DNA of 64,000 nt, taken from NCBI RefSeq assembly GCF_900108275.1, contig NZ_FNVD01000001.1, forward strand, positions 372,001-436,000, in the 5' to 3' direction. The notes below the pieces were generated by a model. That model made no database searches and was not told the origin of the DNA. It saw only the letters and a program-made list of their open reading frames with translations. Source of the stretch: Jhaorihella thermophila. Lineage in GTDB: Bacteria > Pseudomonadota > Alphaproteobacteria > Rhodobacterales > Rhodobacteraceae. How positions within the stretch are numbered: position 1 is the stretch's first letter; each line of letters starts with the position of its first letter. Below, one piece after another: positions 1 through 8,529 of the stretch. A program made the position numbers and the translations under genes.

Positions 1-240
1 GGACCCGCGGCGCCGGCCGCTGTGCCAGTCAAGCCGGTCGTCGGTGAGGGTCAGGCCGGCCGAGGGATTGGCGATCAGATCCCACAGCGCGGGCAGGGTC
101 GGCAGGGCCAGCAGCGCGACGATCCACGGCGCGGCCTGAAGGTGCACCAGCGCGAAGGCCAGCGCCGCATAGATCGCCACCAGCAGCACCGCCGCCTTCA
201 CCGACCGGCCGGCGCGGGCAAAGGTGAAGGGGGCGGGCAT
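1..240 (-). CDS. small membrane protein, truncated by window edge
   Basis: The reading frame starts with ATG at 240 and runs off the left edge after 80 codons with no stop. The visible part has two hydrophobic stretches (about residues 15-33 and 37-52) and then a charged segment, so it is probably an inner-membrane protein. The start codon lies 4 bases after the pepN stop on the same strand, so it is probably translated from the pepN transcript. I do not recognise a family. The missing C-terminus could hold a named domain. Confidence 0.6.
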   Translation of the reverse strand, partial: MPAPFTFARAGRSVKAAVLLVAIYAALAFALVHLQAAPWIVALLALPTLPALWDLIANPSAGLTLTDDRLDWHSGRRRGS

Positions 241-244
241 TGCG

Positions 245-2797
245 TCAGGCGGTGCGGATGCGCGAGATCATCTCGGTCACGTCGCGCGACAGGTCGGGTT
301 GCGCCGCGATCCGGTCGAGCTGGGCTGCGATCAGCGCCTGACGGTTCGCGTCATAGCGCCGCCAGGTCTGGAAGGCGCTGCACATCCGCGCGGCGGTCTG
401 CGGGTTCACCGGGTCCAGCCGGATCAGCCAGTCGGCCAGCAACGCATAGCCCGCCCCGTCGGCCCGGTGGAACCCGGCATGGTTCATCGCCAGCGCGCCA
501 AAGAGCGCACGGAACCGGTTGGGGTTCTTCCAGTTGAAATCGGGGTGTTCGGTCAGCCGCCGGGCGATCTCGACCGCGCGATCCGGCGAGGCATGGGCCA
601 CCTGCAGCATGAACCATTTGTCGATCACCAGCCGGTCGTGCCGCCACTGGTCGTAGAAGGCGGCCAGTTCCGCCTCTCCCTTGCCGGCGGTCAGCAGGCA
701 GGACAGCGCCGCGAGCTGCAGCGTCATGTTGTCGGCGCGCGCATATTGTTCGGCCGCCATCGCGCCGCCATCCACCCGCGAGGTCAGCCCGAGCGCCGCC
801 GCGCCCAGCGCGCGCTTGCCCGCCTGTTCGGCATCGGGGGAATAGGGGGCGTCCACCTGCGCCTCGGCGTGCAGGCGCGGCAGAAGATCCTGAAGGTGCT
901 GCGCCAGCGCCAGTTTCAGTGTCTCATGCGCGCGCCAGATCGCGTCGGGGTCCGGGGTGATGCCACGGTCATGCAGGGTGCCGGTCAGTTCCGACTGGGT
1001 CGGCAGGGCCAGCATCAGCGCGCGATAGGCCGGATCCAGACCATCGTCGCGGACCACCGCGCGGATGCCGTCCAGATAATCGGCACCCGGTGCGGCGTCC
1101 CTTGTGATCATGTCGATCAGGGTTTCGCGCGCCAGCATCCGCCCCGCTTCCCAGCGGTTGAACGGATCGGTGTCATGGGCCAGAAGAAAGGCGCGTTCGG
1201 CATTGGTCGTGTCGCGGTCGAGCACCACGGGTGCCGAGAAGTCGCGCAGGATCGACGGCACCGGCCGCGCGGCAAGCCCCGCGAAGGCAAAGCTCTGCCG
1301 AGCCTCGGTCATCTCGAGGATCTCGGTGGGCCGGATTTCATCTCCGTTGGGGCCGAGCAGGCCCACGGCAATCGGGATCACCTGCGGTTGCGGGTCGGGG
1401 GTGGCGGCAGAGGGTTTGATGGACTGCGTGAAGGTCAGCGTATAGGTGCCGTCCTGCCAGTTCTCCTCGACCTTCAGGCGCGGTGTGCCGGCCTGCGTGT
1501 ACCAGCGTTTGAACTGCGTCAGGTCTCGGCCGGTGACGTCCTCAAACACCTTCAGCCAGTCCTCGATGGTGCAGGCCTGCCCGTCATGGCGGGCAAAGTA
1601 GAGATCGAGCGCCTCGTAATATTTGCGGTCCCCCACCAGCCGCTTGAGCATGCCGATTACCTCGGCGCCTTTCTCATAGACGGTCGCGGTGTAGAAGTTG
1701 TTGATCTCCTGATAGCTTTCGGGGCGCACCGGGTGGGCCAGCGGGCCGTCGTCCTCGGGGAACTGGCGGGCGCGCAGGTCGATCACGTCGCTGATGCGCT
1801 TGACCGCCGCGCCGCGCTGATCGGCGGTGAACTGGGCGTCGCGAAAGACGGTCAGCCCTTCCTTGAGGCATAGCTGGAACCAGTCGCGGCAGGTGATGCG
1901 GTTGCCCGTCCAGTTGTGGAAATATTCATGCGCGATGATCGCCTCGATCCGTTCGAAATTGGCATCCGTCGCGGTGTCGGGGCTGGCCAGGACGGCCGAG
2001 GAATTGAAGATGTTGAGCCCCTTGTTCTCCATCGCGCCCATGTTGAAGTCATCCACGGCGACGATGTTGAACACGTCCAGGTCGTATTCGCGGCCATAGA
2101 CCTCTTCGTCCCATTTCATCGCCTTCTTGAGCGAATCCATGGCAAAGGCGCATTTGTGTTCGTCGCCGGGTCGGACCCAGACGGCCAGATCGACTTCGCG
2201 TCCCGACAAGGTGGTGAAGCGGTCGCGATGCGCGACCAGATCGCCGGCGACGAGGGCGAAGAGATAGGACGGTTTAGGCCAGGGATCATGCCATTCGGCA
2301 AAGCCCGGACCGGACTGGACGGGATTGCCGTTGGACAACAGCACCGGCAGGTCGGAATTGATCCGCACGGTAAAGGTGGCCATCACGTCCGGGCGGTCAG
2401 GATAAAAGGTGATCTTGCGAAAGCCTTCGGCCTCGCACTGGGTGCAGAACATGCCGTTCGACAGGTAAAGCCCCTCGAGCGCGGTATTGGCGGCGGGATC
2501 GATTTCCACCTCGGCTTCCCAAGTGAAGGGGGCGTCGGGGACGGCGCAGGTGAGGCCTTCGTCGGTGATCTCGGGGTCGATCTCGGTCCCGTCGATGGCG
2601 GCGCGGATCAGCCGCAGCTGTTCGCCATGCAGGAAGAACCGGCGGTCGGTCGCCGCCGGGTCGGGGCGAAAGCGGACGCGCGAGCGGACGCGGGTCGTCG
2701 ATGGGTCGAGGTCGAAGGTCAGGTGCACCTCGTCCACGAGATAGCCGAAGGGGGTGTAATCCGTCAGATGGATGGTCTTTGGGGCCGCGTCGCGCAT
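245..2797 (-). CDS. pepN: aminopeptidase N (M1 family metallopeptidase)
   Basis: This 850-residue cytosolic zinc aminopeptidase removes N-terminal residues from peptides and is close in length to E. coli PepN (about 870). It has the M1 exopeptidase motif GAMEN at 254-258, the zinc motif HEYFH at 290-294 and the third zinc ligand Glu313 in the LKEGLT context. The frame stays open upstream to 3004. I chose ATG 2797 because the protein then begins directly with the conserved N-terminal domain (DYTPFGYLVDEV), while the upstream extension is low-complexity. It diverges from malate synthase and is followed at 4 bases by a small membrane protein gene. Confidence 0.95.
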   Translation of the reverse strand: MRDAAPKTIHLTDYTPFGYLVDEVHLTFDLDPSTTRVRSRVRFRPDPAATDRRFFLHGEQLRLIRAAIDGTEIDPEITDEGLTCAVPDAPFTWEAEVEIDPAANTALEGLYLSNGMFCTQCEAEGFRKITFYPDRPDVMATFTVRINSDLPVLLSNGNPVQSGPGFAEWHDPWPKPSYLFALVAGDLVAHRDRFTTLSGREVDLAVWVRPGDEHKCAFAMDSLKKAMKWDEEVYGREYDLDVFNIVAVDDFNMGAMENKGLNIFNSSAVLASPDTATDANFERIEAIIAHEYFHNWTGNRITCRDWFQLCLKEGLTVFRDAQFTADQRGAAVKRISDVIDLRARQFPEDDGPLAHPVRPESYQEINNFYTATVYEKGAEVIGMLKRLVGDRKYYEALDLYFARHDGQACTIEDWLKVFEDVTGRDLTQFKRWYTQAGTPRLKVEENWQDGTYTLTFTQSIKPSAATPDPQPQVIPIAVGLLGPNGDEIRPTEILEMTEARQSFAFAGLAARPVPSILRDFSAPVVLDRDTTNAERAFLLAHDTDPFNRWEAGRMLARETLIDMITRDAAPGADYLDGIRAVVRDDGLDPAYRALMLALPTQSELTGTLHDRGITPDPDAIWRAHETLKLALAQHLQDLLPRLHAEAQVDAPYSPDAEQAGKRALGAAALGLTSRVDGGAMAAEQYARADNMTLQLAALSCLLTAGKGEAELAAFYDQWRHDRLVIDKWFMLQVAHASPDRAVEIARRLTEHPDFNWKNPNRFRALFGALAMNHAGFHRADGAGYALLADWLIRLDPVNPQTAARMCSAFQTWRRYDANRQALIAAQLDRIAAQPDLSRDVTEMISRIRTA

Positions 2798-2900
2798 GGG
2801 ATACCTCACGTCCGGGTTGCGGCGGGACGTTAGGGAGTCGGGGCGCGGGCTGCAAGAGGGGGGCAGGGCGGCGGCGTGGCGTGCGCGGCTGCTGTCGGAC

Positions 2901-2931
2901 TTGGGTATTTGGGACCAGAAAGAAGCAGGAT
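2901..2931 (+). repeat. dispersed intergenic element, copy A (tail only)
   Basis: This copy has the conserved tail GGGTATTTGGGACCAGAAAG followed by AAG, which nearly matches copy B downstream of glcB. It lies in the 281-base divergent pepN/glcB spacer and lacks a clear hairpin arm on its left side. See the finding on the six-copy family. Confidence 0.6.
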
Positions 2932-3078
2932 GGCCATGCGCGCGGTTTTCAAACGGGGATTGAAGAAGCATCGCGTCGATTTTGGTAAGAATTTTTGACC
3001 GCACTGTTGCCTATAGGAAACTTCCGTTCTAATCATGCGCGGAATGCGGCGGGATACCGCCTAGAGGAGGCGAAGGGA

Positions 3079-5223
3079 ATGACCGAGAGAGTAGATCGGC
3101 ACGGGTTGCAGGTGGCCCGCGTTCTGGCTGACTTCATCGAAGGCCGCGCGTTGCCGGGAACGGGGGTGGCGTCGGATGATTTCTGGGCCGGGATGGCGCG
3201 GATGGTGCGCGAGCTGGGGCCGAAGAACAAGGCGCTGTTGGCGCGGCGCGAGGAGTTGCAGAGCCGGATCGATGCCTGGCATGTCGAGCGGCGCGGCCAG
3301 CCGCATGATGCCGACGCCTACGAGACGTTCCTGCGCGAGATCGGGTATCTGTTGCCCGAGGGGCCGGATTTCCGGATCGAAACGGAAAACGTGGACCCCG
3401 AGATCGCGCGGGTGCCGGGGCCGCAGTTGGTCGTTCCGATCACCAATGCGCGGTTTGCGCTGAACGCGGCGAATGCGCGCTGGGGGTCGCTGTATGATGC
3501 GCTGTATGGCACGGATGCGCTGGGGGATCTGCCATCGGGCGGCGGCTATGATCCCGCGCGCGGGGCGCGGGTGGTCGCCTGGGCCAAGGCGCATCTGGAC
3601 GAGGCGGTGCCGCTCGGCGATGGGTCCTGGGCCGATGTGACCGGTTTCGATCGCGATGCGGGCGGGCTGGTGCTGGCCACGGCGCAAGGGCCGGTGCGGC
3701 TGGCCGATCCCGCGCAGTTCGTGGGACTGAAGCCGGATCTGTCGGAGATCCTGCTGCGGCGCAACGGGTTGCATATCCGAGTTGTGGTGAACCGAGACCA
3801 TCCGATCGGCAAGAACGACCCGGCCGGGATTGCCGATGTCGTTCTGGAGGCGGCCATGTCCACCATCATGGACTGCGAGGATTCGGTGGCCTGCGTGGAT
3901 GCCGACGACAAGGTGCTGGCCTATGGCAACTGGCTGGGGCTGATGCAGGGCGACTTGGTGGAGCGTGTTACCAAGGATGGCCGCACCTTCGACCGGGTGC
4001 TGGCGGAGGATCCGGAGTTCCAGACGCCCGACGGGCAGCCGTTGCGGCTGAAGGGGCGGTCGCTGATGCTGGTGCGCAACGTCGGACATCTGATGACCAA
4101 TCCGGCGATCCTCGATGCCGACGGCAACGAGGTGTTCGAGGGATTGATGGATGCGCTGTGCACCACGGCGATCGCGATGCACGATTTGAAGAAGGAGGGC
4201 GGCAATTCGGTCTGCGGTTCGGTTTACGTGGTCAAGCCGAAGATGCATGGGCCCGACGAGGTGGCCTTTGCCGTCGAGACATTCGACATGGTCGAGGAGA
4301 TCCTGGGGCTGCCGCGCAACACGGTGAAGCTGGGGATCATGGACGAGGAGCGGCGCACCAGCGTCAACCTCAAGGAATGCATCCGGGCGGCGAAGGCGCG
4401 GGTGTGTTTCATCAATACCGGGTTCCTCGACCGGACCGGGGACGAGATCCACACCAGCATGGAAGCCGGTCCCATGGTGCCCAAGGGCGAGATGAAGACG
4501 CAGCCCTGGATTCTGGCCTATGAGGACCGCAACGTGGATATCGGGCTGGCCTGCGGGCTGCAGGGGCGCGCGCAGATCGGCAAGGGCATGTGGGCGATGC
4601 CGGACATGATGGCGGCGATGCTGGAGCAGAAGATCGCGCATCCGCAGGCCGGGGCGAACTGCGCCTGGGTGCCGTCGCCCACGGCGGCGACGTTGCACGC
4701 CACCCATTATCACAAGGTGGACGTGCTGGCCCGGCAGGAGGAGATTCGCGCCGGCGGGCCGCGCGGGACGCTGCGGGATCTGCTGACCATTCCGGTAATG
4801 GAGGGGCGCAACCCGAGCGAGGAAGAGATCGCGCGCGAGGTCGAGAACAATGCGCAGGGAATTCTGGGCTATGTGGTGCGCTGGATCGACCAGGGGATCG
4901 GGTGCTCCAAGGTGCCCGACATCAACGATGTGGGCCTGATGGAGGATCGCGCCACATGCCGGATTTCCAGCCAGGCGCTGGCCAACTGGCTGCATCATGG
5001 GGTCGTTTCTCATGATCTGGTCATGGAGGCCATGCGCAAGATGGCCCAGGTGGTGGATCGGCAGAACGCTGGCGATCCGAACTATCGGCCAATGGCGCCG
5101 AGCTTCGACGGGATCGCCTTTCAGGCGGCATGTGACCTGGTGTTTAAGGGGCGGGAGCAGCCGTCGGGCTACACCGAGCCGGTCCTGCACGCCCGGCGCC
5201 TGGAACTGAAGCGGCAAGTGTGA
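3079..5223 (+). CDS. glcB: malate synthase G
   Basis: This enzyme condenses glyoxylate and acetyl-CoA to malate in the glyoxylate cycle and acts in the cytosol. The product is 714 residues (E. coli GlcB is 723). The C-terminal signature [12 protein letters not shown] is present, with the likely catalytic Asp at 623, along with the glyoxylate/Mg region around [14 protein letters not shown] and [11 protein letters not shown]. The frame is open from 2995. I chose ATG 3079 because AGGAGG lies 8 bases upstream at 3065-3070 and the protein then starts at the usual place. It is a single-gene unit, divergent from pepN. An isocitrate lyase gene is not in this window. Confidence 0.95.
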   Translation: MTERVDRHGLQVARVLADFIEGRALPGTGVASDDFWAGMARMVRELGPKNKALLARREELQSRIDAWHVERRGQPHDADAYETFLREIGYLLPEGPDFRIETENVDPEIARVPGPQLVVPITNARFALNAANARWGSLYDALYGTDALGDLPSGGGYDPARGARVVAWAKAHLDEAVPLGDGSWADVTGFDRDAGGLVLATAQGPVRLADPAQFVGLKPDLSEILLRRNGLHIRVVVNRDHPIGKNDPAGIADVVLEAAMSTIMDCEDSVACVDADDKVLAYGNWLGLMQGDLVERVTKDGRTFDRVLAEDPEFQTPDGQPLRLKGRSLMLVRNVGHLMTNPAILDADGNEVFEGLMDALCTTAIAMHDLKKEGGNSVCGSVYVVKPKMHGPDEVAFAVETFDMVEEILGLPRNTVKLGIMDEERRTSVNLKECIRAAKARVCFINTGFLDRTGDEIHTSMEAGPMVPKGEMKTQPWILAYEDRNVDIGLACGLQGRAQIGKGMWAMPDMMAAMLEQKIAHPQAGANCAWVPSPTAATLHATHYHKVDVLARQEEIRAGGPRGTLRDLLTIPVMEGRNPSEEEIAREVENNAQGILGYVVRWIDQGIGCSKVPDINDVGLMEDRATCRISSQALANWLHHGVVSHDLVMEAMRKMAQVVDRQNAGDPNYRPMAPSFDGIAFQAACDLVFKGREQPSGYTEPVLHARRLELKRQV

Positions 5224-5237
5224 GGACAGGGAGGGAA

Positions 5238-5305
5238 GCGAGGGGGTTTTCCACCCCCTCGCGCTCCCCCGGAGGGTATTGGGGACCAGAAAGAAGCAAG
5301 GAACT
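5238..5305 (+). repeat. dispersed intergenic element, copy B, with terminator-like hairpin
   Basis: A 10-bp perfect stem (5238-5247 with 5253-5262, loop of 5) directly follows malate synthase G. The conserved tail ending in GGTATTGGGGACCAGAAAG comes next. The position just past a stop codon suggests transcription termination or 3'-end protection. The rest of the 276-base gap up to 5499 holds nothing else I can name. Confidence 0.7.
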
Positions 5306-5499
5306 TCGGGTCTCCGACGGCCAGGGGAGCACATTGGCACGCGGCTGGTACCGGTCCGAGGTGCGGGGCTTGGGCGCCCGACCGTCGAAGTCCTGACTTT
5401 GTGCGCCGCTGCACGAATCTGTGCGCAAGGCGGACTGTTGCGGGGGCGTGGTGACGCCGGTATCGTGCGCGGGAAGCAACCCAGGCAGATCGTTCCACC

Positions 5500-6279
5500 A
5501 TGACTCGTCCCGTCGTCGGTATCATTGGCAATTCCTATCTGCTCAACGACCAGTATCCGACACACGCCGGCGGAACGATGAACTCGGACGCCGTCGCGAA
5601 CGTGGCTGGGTGTCTGCCGCTGCTGATCCCGTCAGATCCGCGCTTTGTTACCGTCGCCGAACTGATGGATGTCTGTGACGGGTTCCTGCTGACGGGGGGG
5701 CGGCCGAACGTGCATCCCTCGCATTACGGTGAAGAGCCGACGCCCGCGCACGGCGAGTTCGACCAATGCCGGGATGCGGTCACGCTGCCTTTGGTAAGGG
5801 CCTGCGTCGAAAGGGGGCAGCCCTTTCTTGGGATCTGCCGCGGTTTTCAAGAGGTCAATGTGGCAATGGGCGGCTCGCTTTACCCCGAGATCCGCGACCT
5901 TCCGGGGCGCATGAACCACAGGATGCCGCCCGACGGGACGCTGGAGGAGAAGTTCGCGCTGCGACATCGCGTGACCTTCACCGAAGGCGGCGTGTTTCAC
6001 CGTGTCATTGGGGCGCGCGAGGTGATGACGAATTCGCTGCACGGCCAGGGAATAAAACGCGCAGGCGCGCGGATCGTGATCGACGGAGTTGCGCCCGACG
6101 GCACGCCCGAGGCAATTTACGTCAAGGATGCGCCAGGCTTCACGCTCGCAGTGCAGTGGCACCCGGAGTGGGAGGCAGGTAACGATCCCGTCTCACGGCC
6201 CTTGTTCGAAGCCTTTGGCACGGCAGTCCGTGCCTGGGCTGCCGGGGGGCGCGGCGTTTCCATGCAAAAGACCGCGTAG
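5500..6279 (+). CDS. gamma-glutamyl-gamma-aminobutyrate hydrolase family protein (peptidase C26)
   Basis: This is a class I glutamine-amidotransferase-like hydrolase of 259 residues, the family that cleaves gamma-glutamyl amides in the cytosol (PuuD in putrescine use). The nucleophile elbow GICRG puts the Cys at 113, and the His/Glu pair is in QWHPEW at 221 and 223. The N-terminus VVGIIGNSYL and the LLTGG motif fit the family. The gene stands alone, with weak ribosome-binding sequence before ATG 5500, and no putrescine genes adjoin it. Its true substrate is open. The gamma-glutamyl ligase gene at 25.9 kb is a possible partner, which is inference. Confidence 0.85.
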   Translation: MTRPVVGIIGNSYLLNDQYPTHAGGTMNSDAVANVAGCLPLLIPSDPRFVTVAELMDVCDGFLLTGGRPNVHPSHYGEEPTPAHGEFDQCRDAVTLPLVRACVERGQPFLGICRGFQEVNVAMGGSLYPEIRDLPGRMNHRMPPDGTLEEKFALRHRVTFTEGGVFHRVIGAREVMTNSLHGQGIKRAGARIVIDGVAPDGTPEAIYVKDAPGFTLAVQWHPEWEAGNDPVSRPLFEAFGTAVRAWAAGGRGVSMQKTA

Positions 6280-6365
6280 CGGTGGAACATTCGAGCTGAG
6301 CGCTTTCGCCAGAGCCTTCAGATACTGGCTGCATCGGTCTGAGCACGCTCGCGGACAACTCGCCT

Positions 6366-6416
6366 CCTCATCTTGCTGAAAATACTCCGGGGAGCGCGAG
6401 GGGCAGAGCCCCTCGC
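6366..6416 (-). repeat. dispersed intergenic element, copy C, between convergent genes
   Basis: The minus-strand copy has a 9-bp perfect stem (6396-6404 with 6408-6416, 3-base loop) and then the conserved GGAGTATTTTCAGCAAGATG tail. It sits between the convergent C26 hydrolase and the permease gene, so it could terminate both transcripts. Confidence 0.7.
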
Positions 6417-6448
6417 TTCGGTCGGATTGGCGCAGCCAATCCGAAACC

Positions 6449-7420
6449 CTATCGCCCGCGAATCCGCGGGTCCAGCGCGTCACGCAGTCCGTCGCCCAGG
6501 TAATTGACACTCAGCACCGTCAGAGAGATTGCCATGCCCGGCCAGAAAACGCGCTCGGGATATTGCTGCAGATAGTCGGTTGCGTCGAACAGCAGCCGTC
6601 CCCAGGTGGGGAAGTCCGGCGGGAAGCCGAGCCCGAGAAAGCTGAGCGCGCTTTCCGTGATGATCGCCGTGGCGATGCCGAGCGTGGCCGACACCATGAT
6701 CGGAGACAGCACGTTGGGCAGGATGTGGCGCAGGATCATCTTGGTGTTGGTGGTGCCCATGGATCGCGCGGCCAGCACGAATTCACGCTCCTTCAGCGCT
6801 AGGACGTCGCCACGAACGATCCGCGCGGTGGGCATCCAGCTGGTGATGCCGATGGCGCAGACGATCAGAATGAAGATCCCCTGTTCCGGCCCGAAAGTGG
6901 CATTCAACGGCTCGCGGAACAGCATCATCATCACCAGCAGGAGCGGCAGAAGCGGCAGCGCGAGGAACAGGTCGGTCAGACGCATCAGCGGACCGTCCAG
7001 CCGCTTGAAGAATCCGGCCATGACGCCGATCAACGACCCCAGCCCCAGCGCCAGCAGCATCGCCGCGATGCCCACGGACACGCTGGTCCGCCCGCCGGCC
7101 ATCATCCGTGCCAGCATGTCGCGGCCCAGCTGATCGGTGCCGAAGGGATGGGCTAGGCTGGGCCCCTGGTTGCGGGCACGGATGTCGATATGGGTGGGGT
7201 CGATGGTCCAGACATAGGGTCCGAGAAACACCGTGACCACGATCAGCAGGAACAGGATGCCGCCCCACAGCGCGCCCTTGTGCGTCTTGAACTGGTCCCA
7301 GACATTGGCCCACTGGCTGCGCGGCGGCTTGGTGAATTCGTCCAGCTCTCCGGCCGCCGGAAGCACGGTGGAAGCCGGAGCAAGGCCCTCGTCGGGGACA
7401 AAGCGTTCCTTGTCAGTCAT
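6449..7420 (-). CDS. peptide ABC transporter permease, DppC/OppC type
   Basis: This inner-membrane permease has 323 residues and about six membrane segments. Family signs are the periplasmic-loop motif HPFGTDQLGRDM and the cytoplasmic EAA loop near EFVLAARSMG, which contacts the ATPase. ATG 7420 overlaps the stop of the DppB-type gene by 8 bases (ATGACTGA), which indicates coupled translation. The frame is open further upstream, but the overlap start gives a normal cytoplasmic N-terminal tail. It pairs with the permease at 7413, the binding protein at 8530 and the divergent double ATPase. Confidence 0.93.
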   Translation of the reverse strand: MTDKERFVPDEGLAPASTVLPAAGELDEFTKPPRSQWANVWDQFKTHKGALWGGILFLLIVVTVFLGPYVWTIDPTHIDIRARNQGPSLAHPFGTDQLGRDMLARMMAGGRTSVSVGIAAMLLALGLGSLIGVMAGFFKRLDGPLMRLTDLFLALPLLPLLLVMMMLFREPLNATFGPEQGIFILIVCAIGITSWMPTARIVRGDVLALKEREFVLAARSMGTTNTKMILRHILPNVLSPIMVSATLGIATAIITESALSFLGLGFPPDFPTWGRLLFDATDYLQQYPERVFWPGMAISLTVLSVNYLGDGLRDALDPRIRGR

Positions 7421-8420
7421 AGCGGATCCTCGGATCGAGAAGGCCGTAGAGGACATCGGCAATCAGGTTGAACAGCACGATCAGCACCGCAAAAATGAAG
7501 GTCAGCGTCTGCACCATCGGCAGGTCGTTGGCCTGGATCGCACCGATCAGCAACTGGCCGATCCCGTTCACCTTGAACACCTGTTCGGTGATGATGGCCC
7601 CGCCAAAGATCGACGGCACCCCCAGCGCGATCACCGTCACGACCGGGATCATCGAGTTGCGCAGGACATGCACCATCACCACGGTGTATTCGCCCAGCCC
7701 CTTGGCGCGGGCGGTGCGCACGTAATCCTGGTTGAGGTTGTCCAGCATCGAGGCGCGCATGAACCGGCTGATCTGGGCCGTGATCTGCAGCGCCAGCACC
7801 ATGACCGGCATGATCATCTGCCGCAGCTGATAGACGAAGCTGTCCCAGTCATCGACCACATGGGTGGTGTCATAGATCGACGGGAACCAGCCAAGGTGGA
7901 CCGAAAAGATCACGATCACCAGCACCCCGGAAAAGAACGGCGGCACCGAAAACCCGACCATCGAAACGAAGGTGCCGGCCTGGTCGAACCAGGAATATTG
8001 CCGATAGGCCGAATAGATCCCGATCGGCAGCGCGATCAGGATGCCGACCACATAGGCGGTGCCAACCACCCACAGCGTCTGGGGGATGCGTTGGATCACG
8101 ATGTCCATGACCGGGCTGCGGGTCTGCCAGGAGATCACGCGCAGATCGCCCTGCGAAAAGCTCGTGCCGAGGTAGTGATCGATCAGCACCTGCGGTTCGA
8201 TCCAGAAAAACTGGACCAGCCATTTCCAGTACTGGATGTGCAGCGGCTGGCCCAGCCCCAGGGCTTCGCGCATCTTCTCCTTAACCTCGGGCGGTACGGT
8301 CAGCGGCACCTGCGCCATCGGGTCACCGGGGGCGAGCTGCAGCAGCAGGAAGATCACCAGCGAAATGAAGATCAGCGTCGGAACCGCAAGCACCAGCCGG
8401 CGGATGGTGAAGGTCAGCAT
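7413..8420 (-). CDS. peptide ABC transporter permease, DppB/OppB type
   Basis: This 335-residue inner-membrane permease begins with the typical DppB opening (an RRL segment, then a long hydrophobic helix and QLAPGDP). The EAA loop is near YVRTARAKGLGE and the protein ends in LLDPRIRYD, as usual for the family. It is the second gene of the binding-protein operon and is coupled by overlap to the DppC-type gene. A relatively long periplasmic loop after the first helix (about residues 45-105) is a feature of some oligopeptide and glutathione importers. Confidence 0.93.
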   Translation of the reverse strand: MLTFTIRRLVLAVPTLIFISLVIFLLLQLAPGDPMAQVPLTVPPEVKEKMREALGLGQPLHIQYWKWLVQFFWIEPQVLIDHYLGTSFSQGDLRVISWQTRSPVMDIVIQRIPQTLWVVGTAYVVGILIALPIGIYSAYRQYSWFDQAGTFVSMVGFSVPPFFSGVLVIVIFSVHLGWFPSIYDTTHVVDDWDSFVYQLRQMIMPVMVLALQITAQISRFMRASMLDNLNQDYVRTARAKGLGEYTVVMVHVLRNSMIPVVTVIALGVPSIFGGAIITEQVFKVNGIGQLLIGAIQANDLPMVQTLTFIFAVLIVLFNLIADVLYGLLDPRIRYD

Positions 8421-8486
8421 TCAGCGCGCCCCGTGAGACTCGGTGTCGGATCGGTCATGGACGAAAAACGTGGAAAACGGGCAAGA

Positions 8487-8514
8487 GCGGCCCCCGCCGG
8501 AAAGCAGGGACCGC
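8487..8514 (-). terminator. hairpin after the binding-protein gene
   Basis: An 8-bp GC stem with one G-T pair (8487-8494 with 8507-8514, 12-base loop) lies in the 109-base gap between the binding-protein gene and the first permease gene. There is no T tract. It is more likely an mRNA-stabilising or attenuating hairpin that lets the binding protein be made in excess. Confidence 0.5.
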
Positions 8515-8529
8515 CGGTCGTCTAGCAGC

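Noticed and set aside
2798-3004. 69-codon upstream extension of pepN
   Set aside because: It has low-complexity sequence and no ribosome-binding site and would overlap the glcB control region. ATG 2797 matches the family N-terminus.
3061-5565. 834-codon open frame antisense to malate synthase
   Set aside because: In GC-rich DNA the strand opposite a long gene is often open. The translation is rich in His, Arg, Pro and Gln with no domain pattern, whereas the plus-strand frame is a complete malate synthase.
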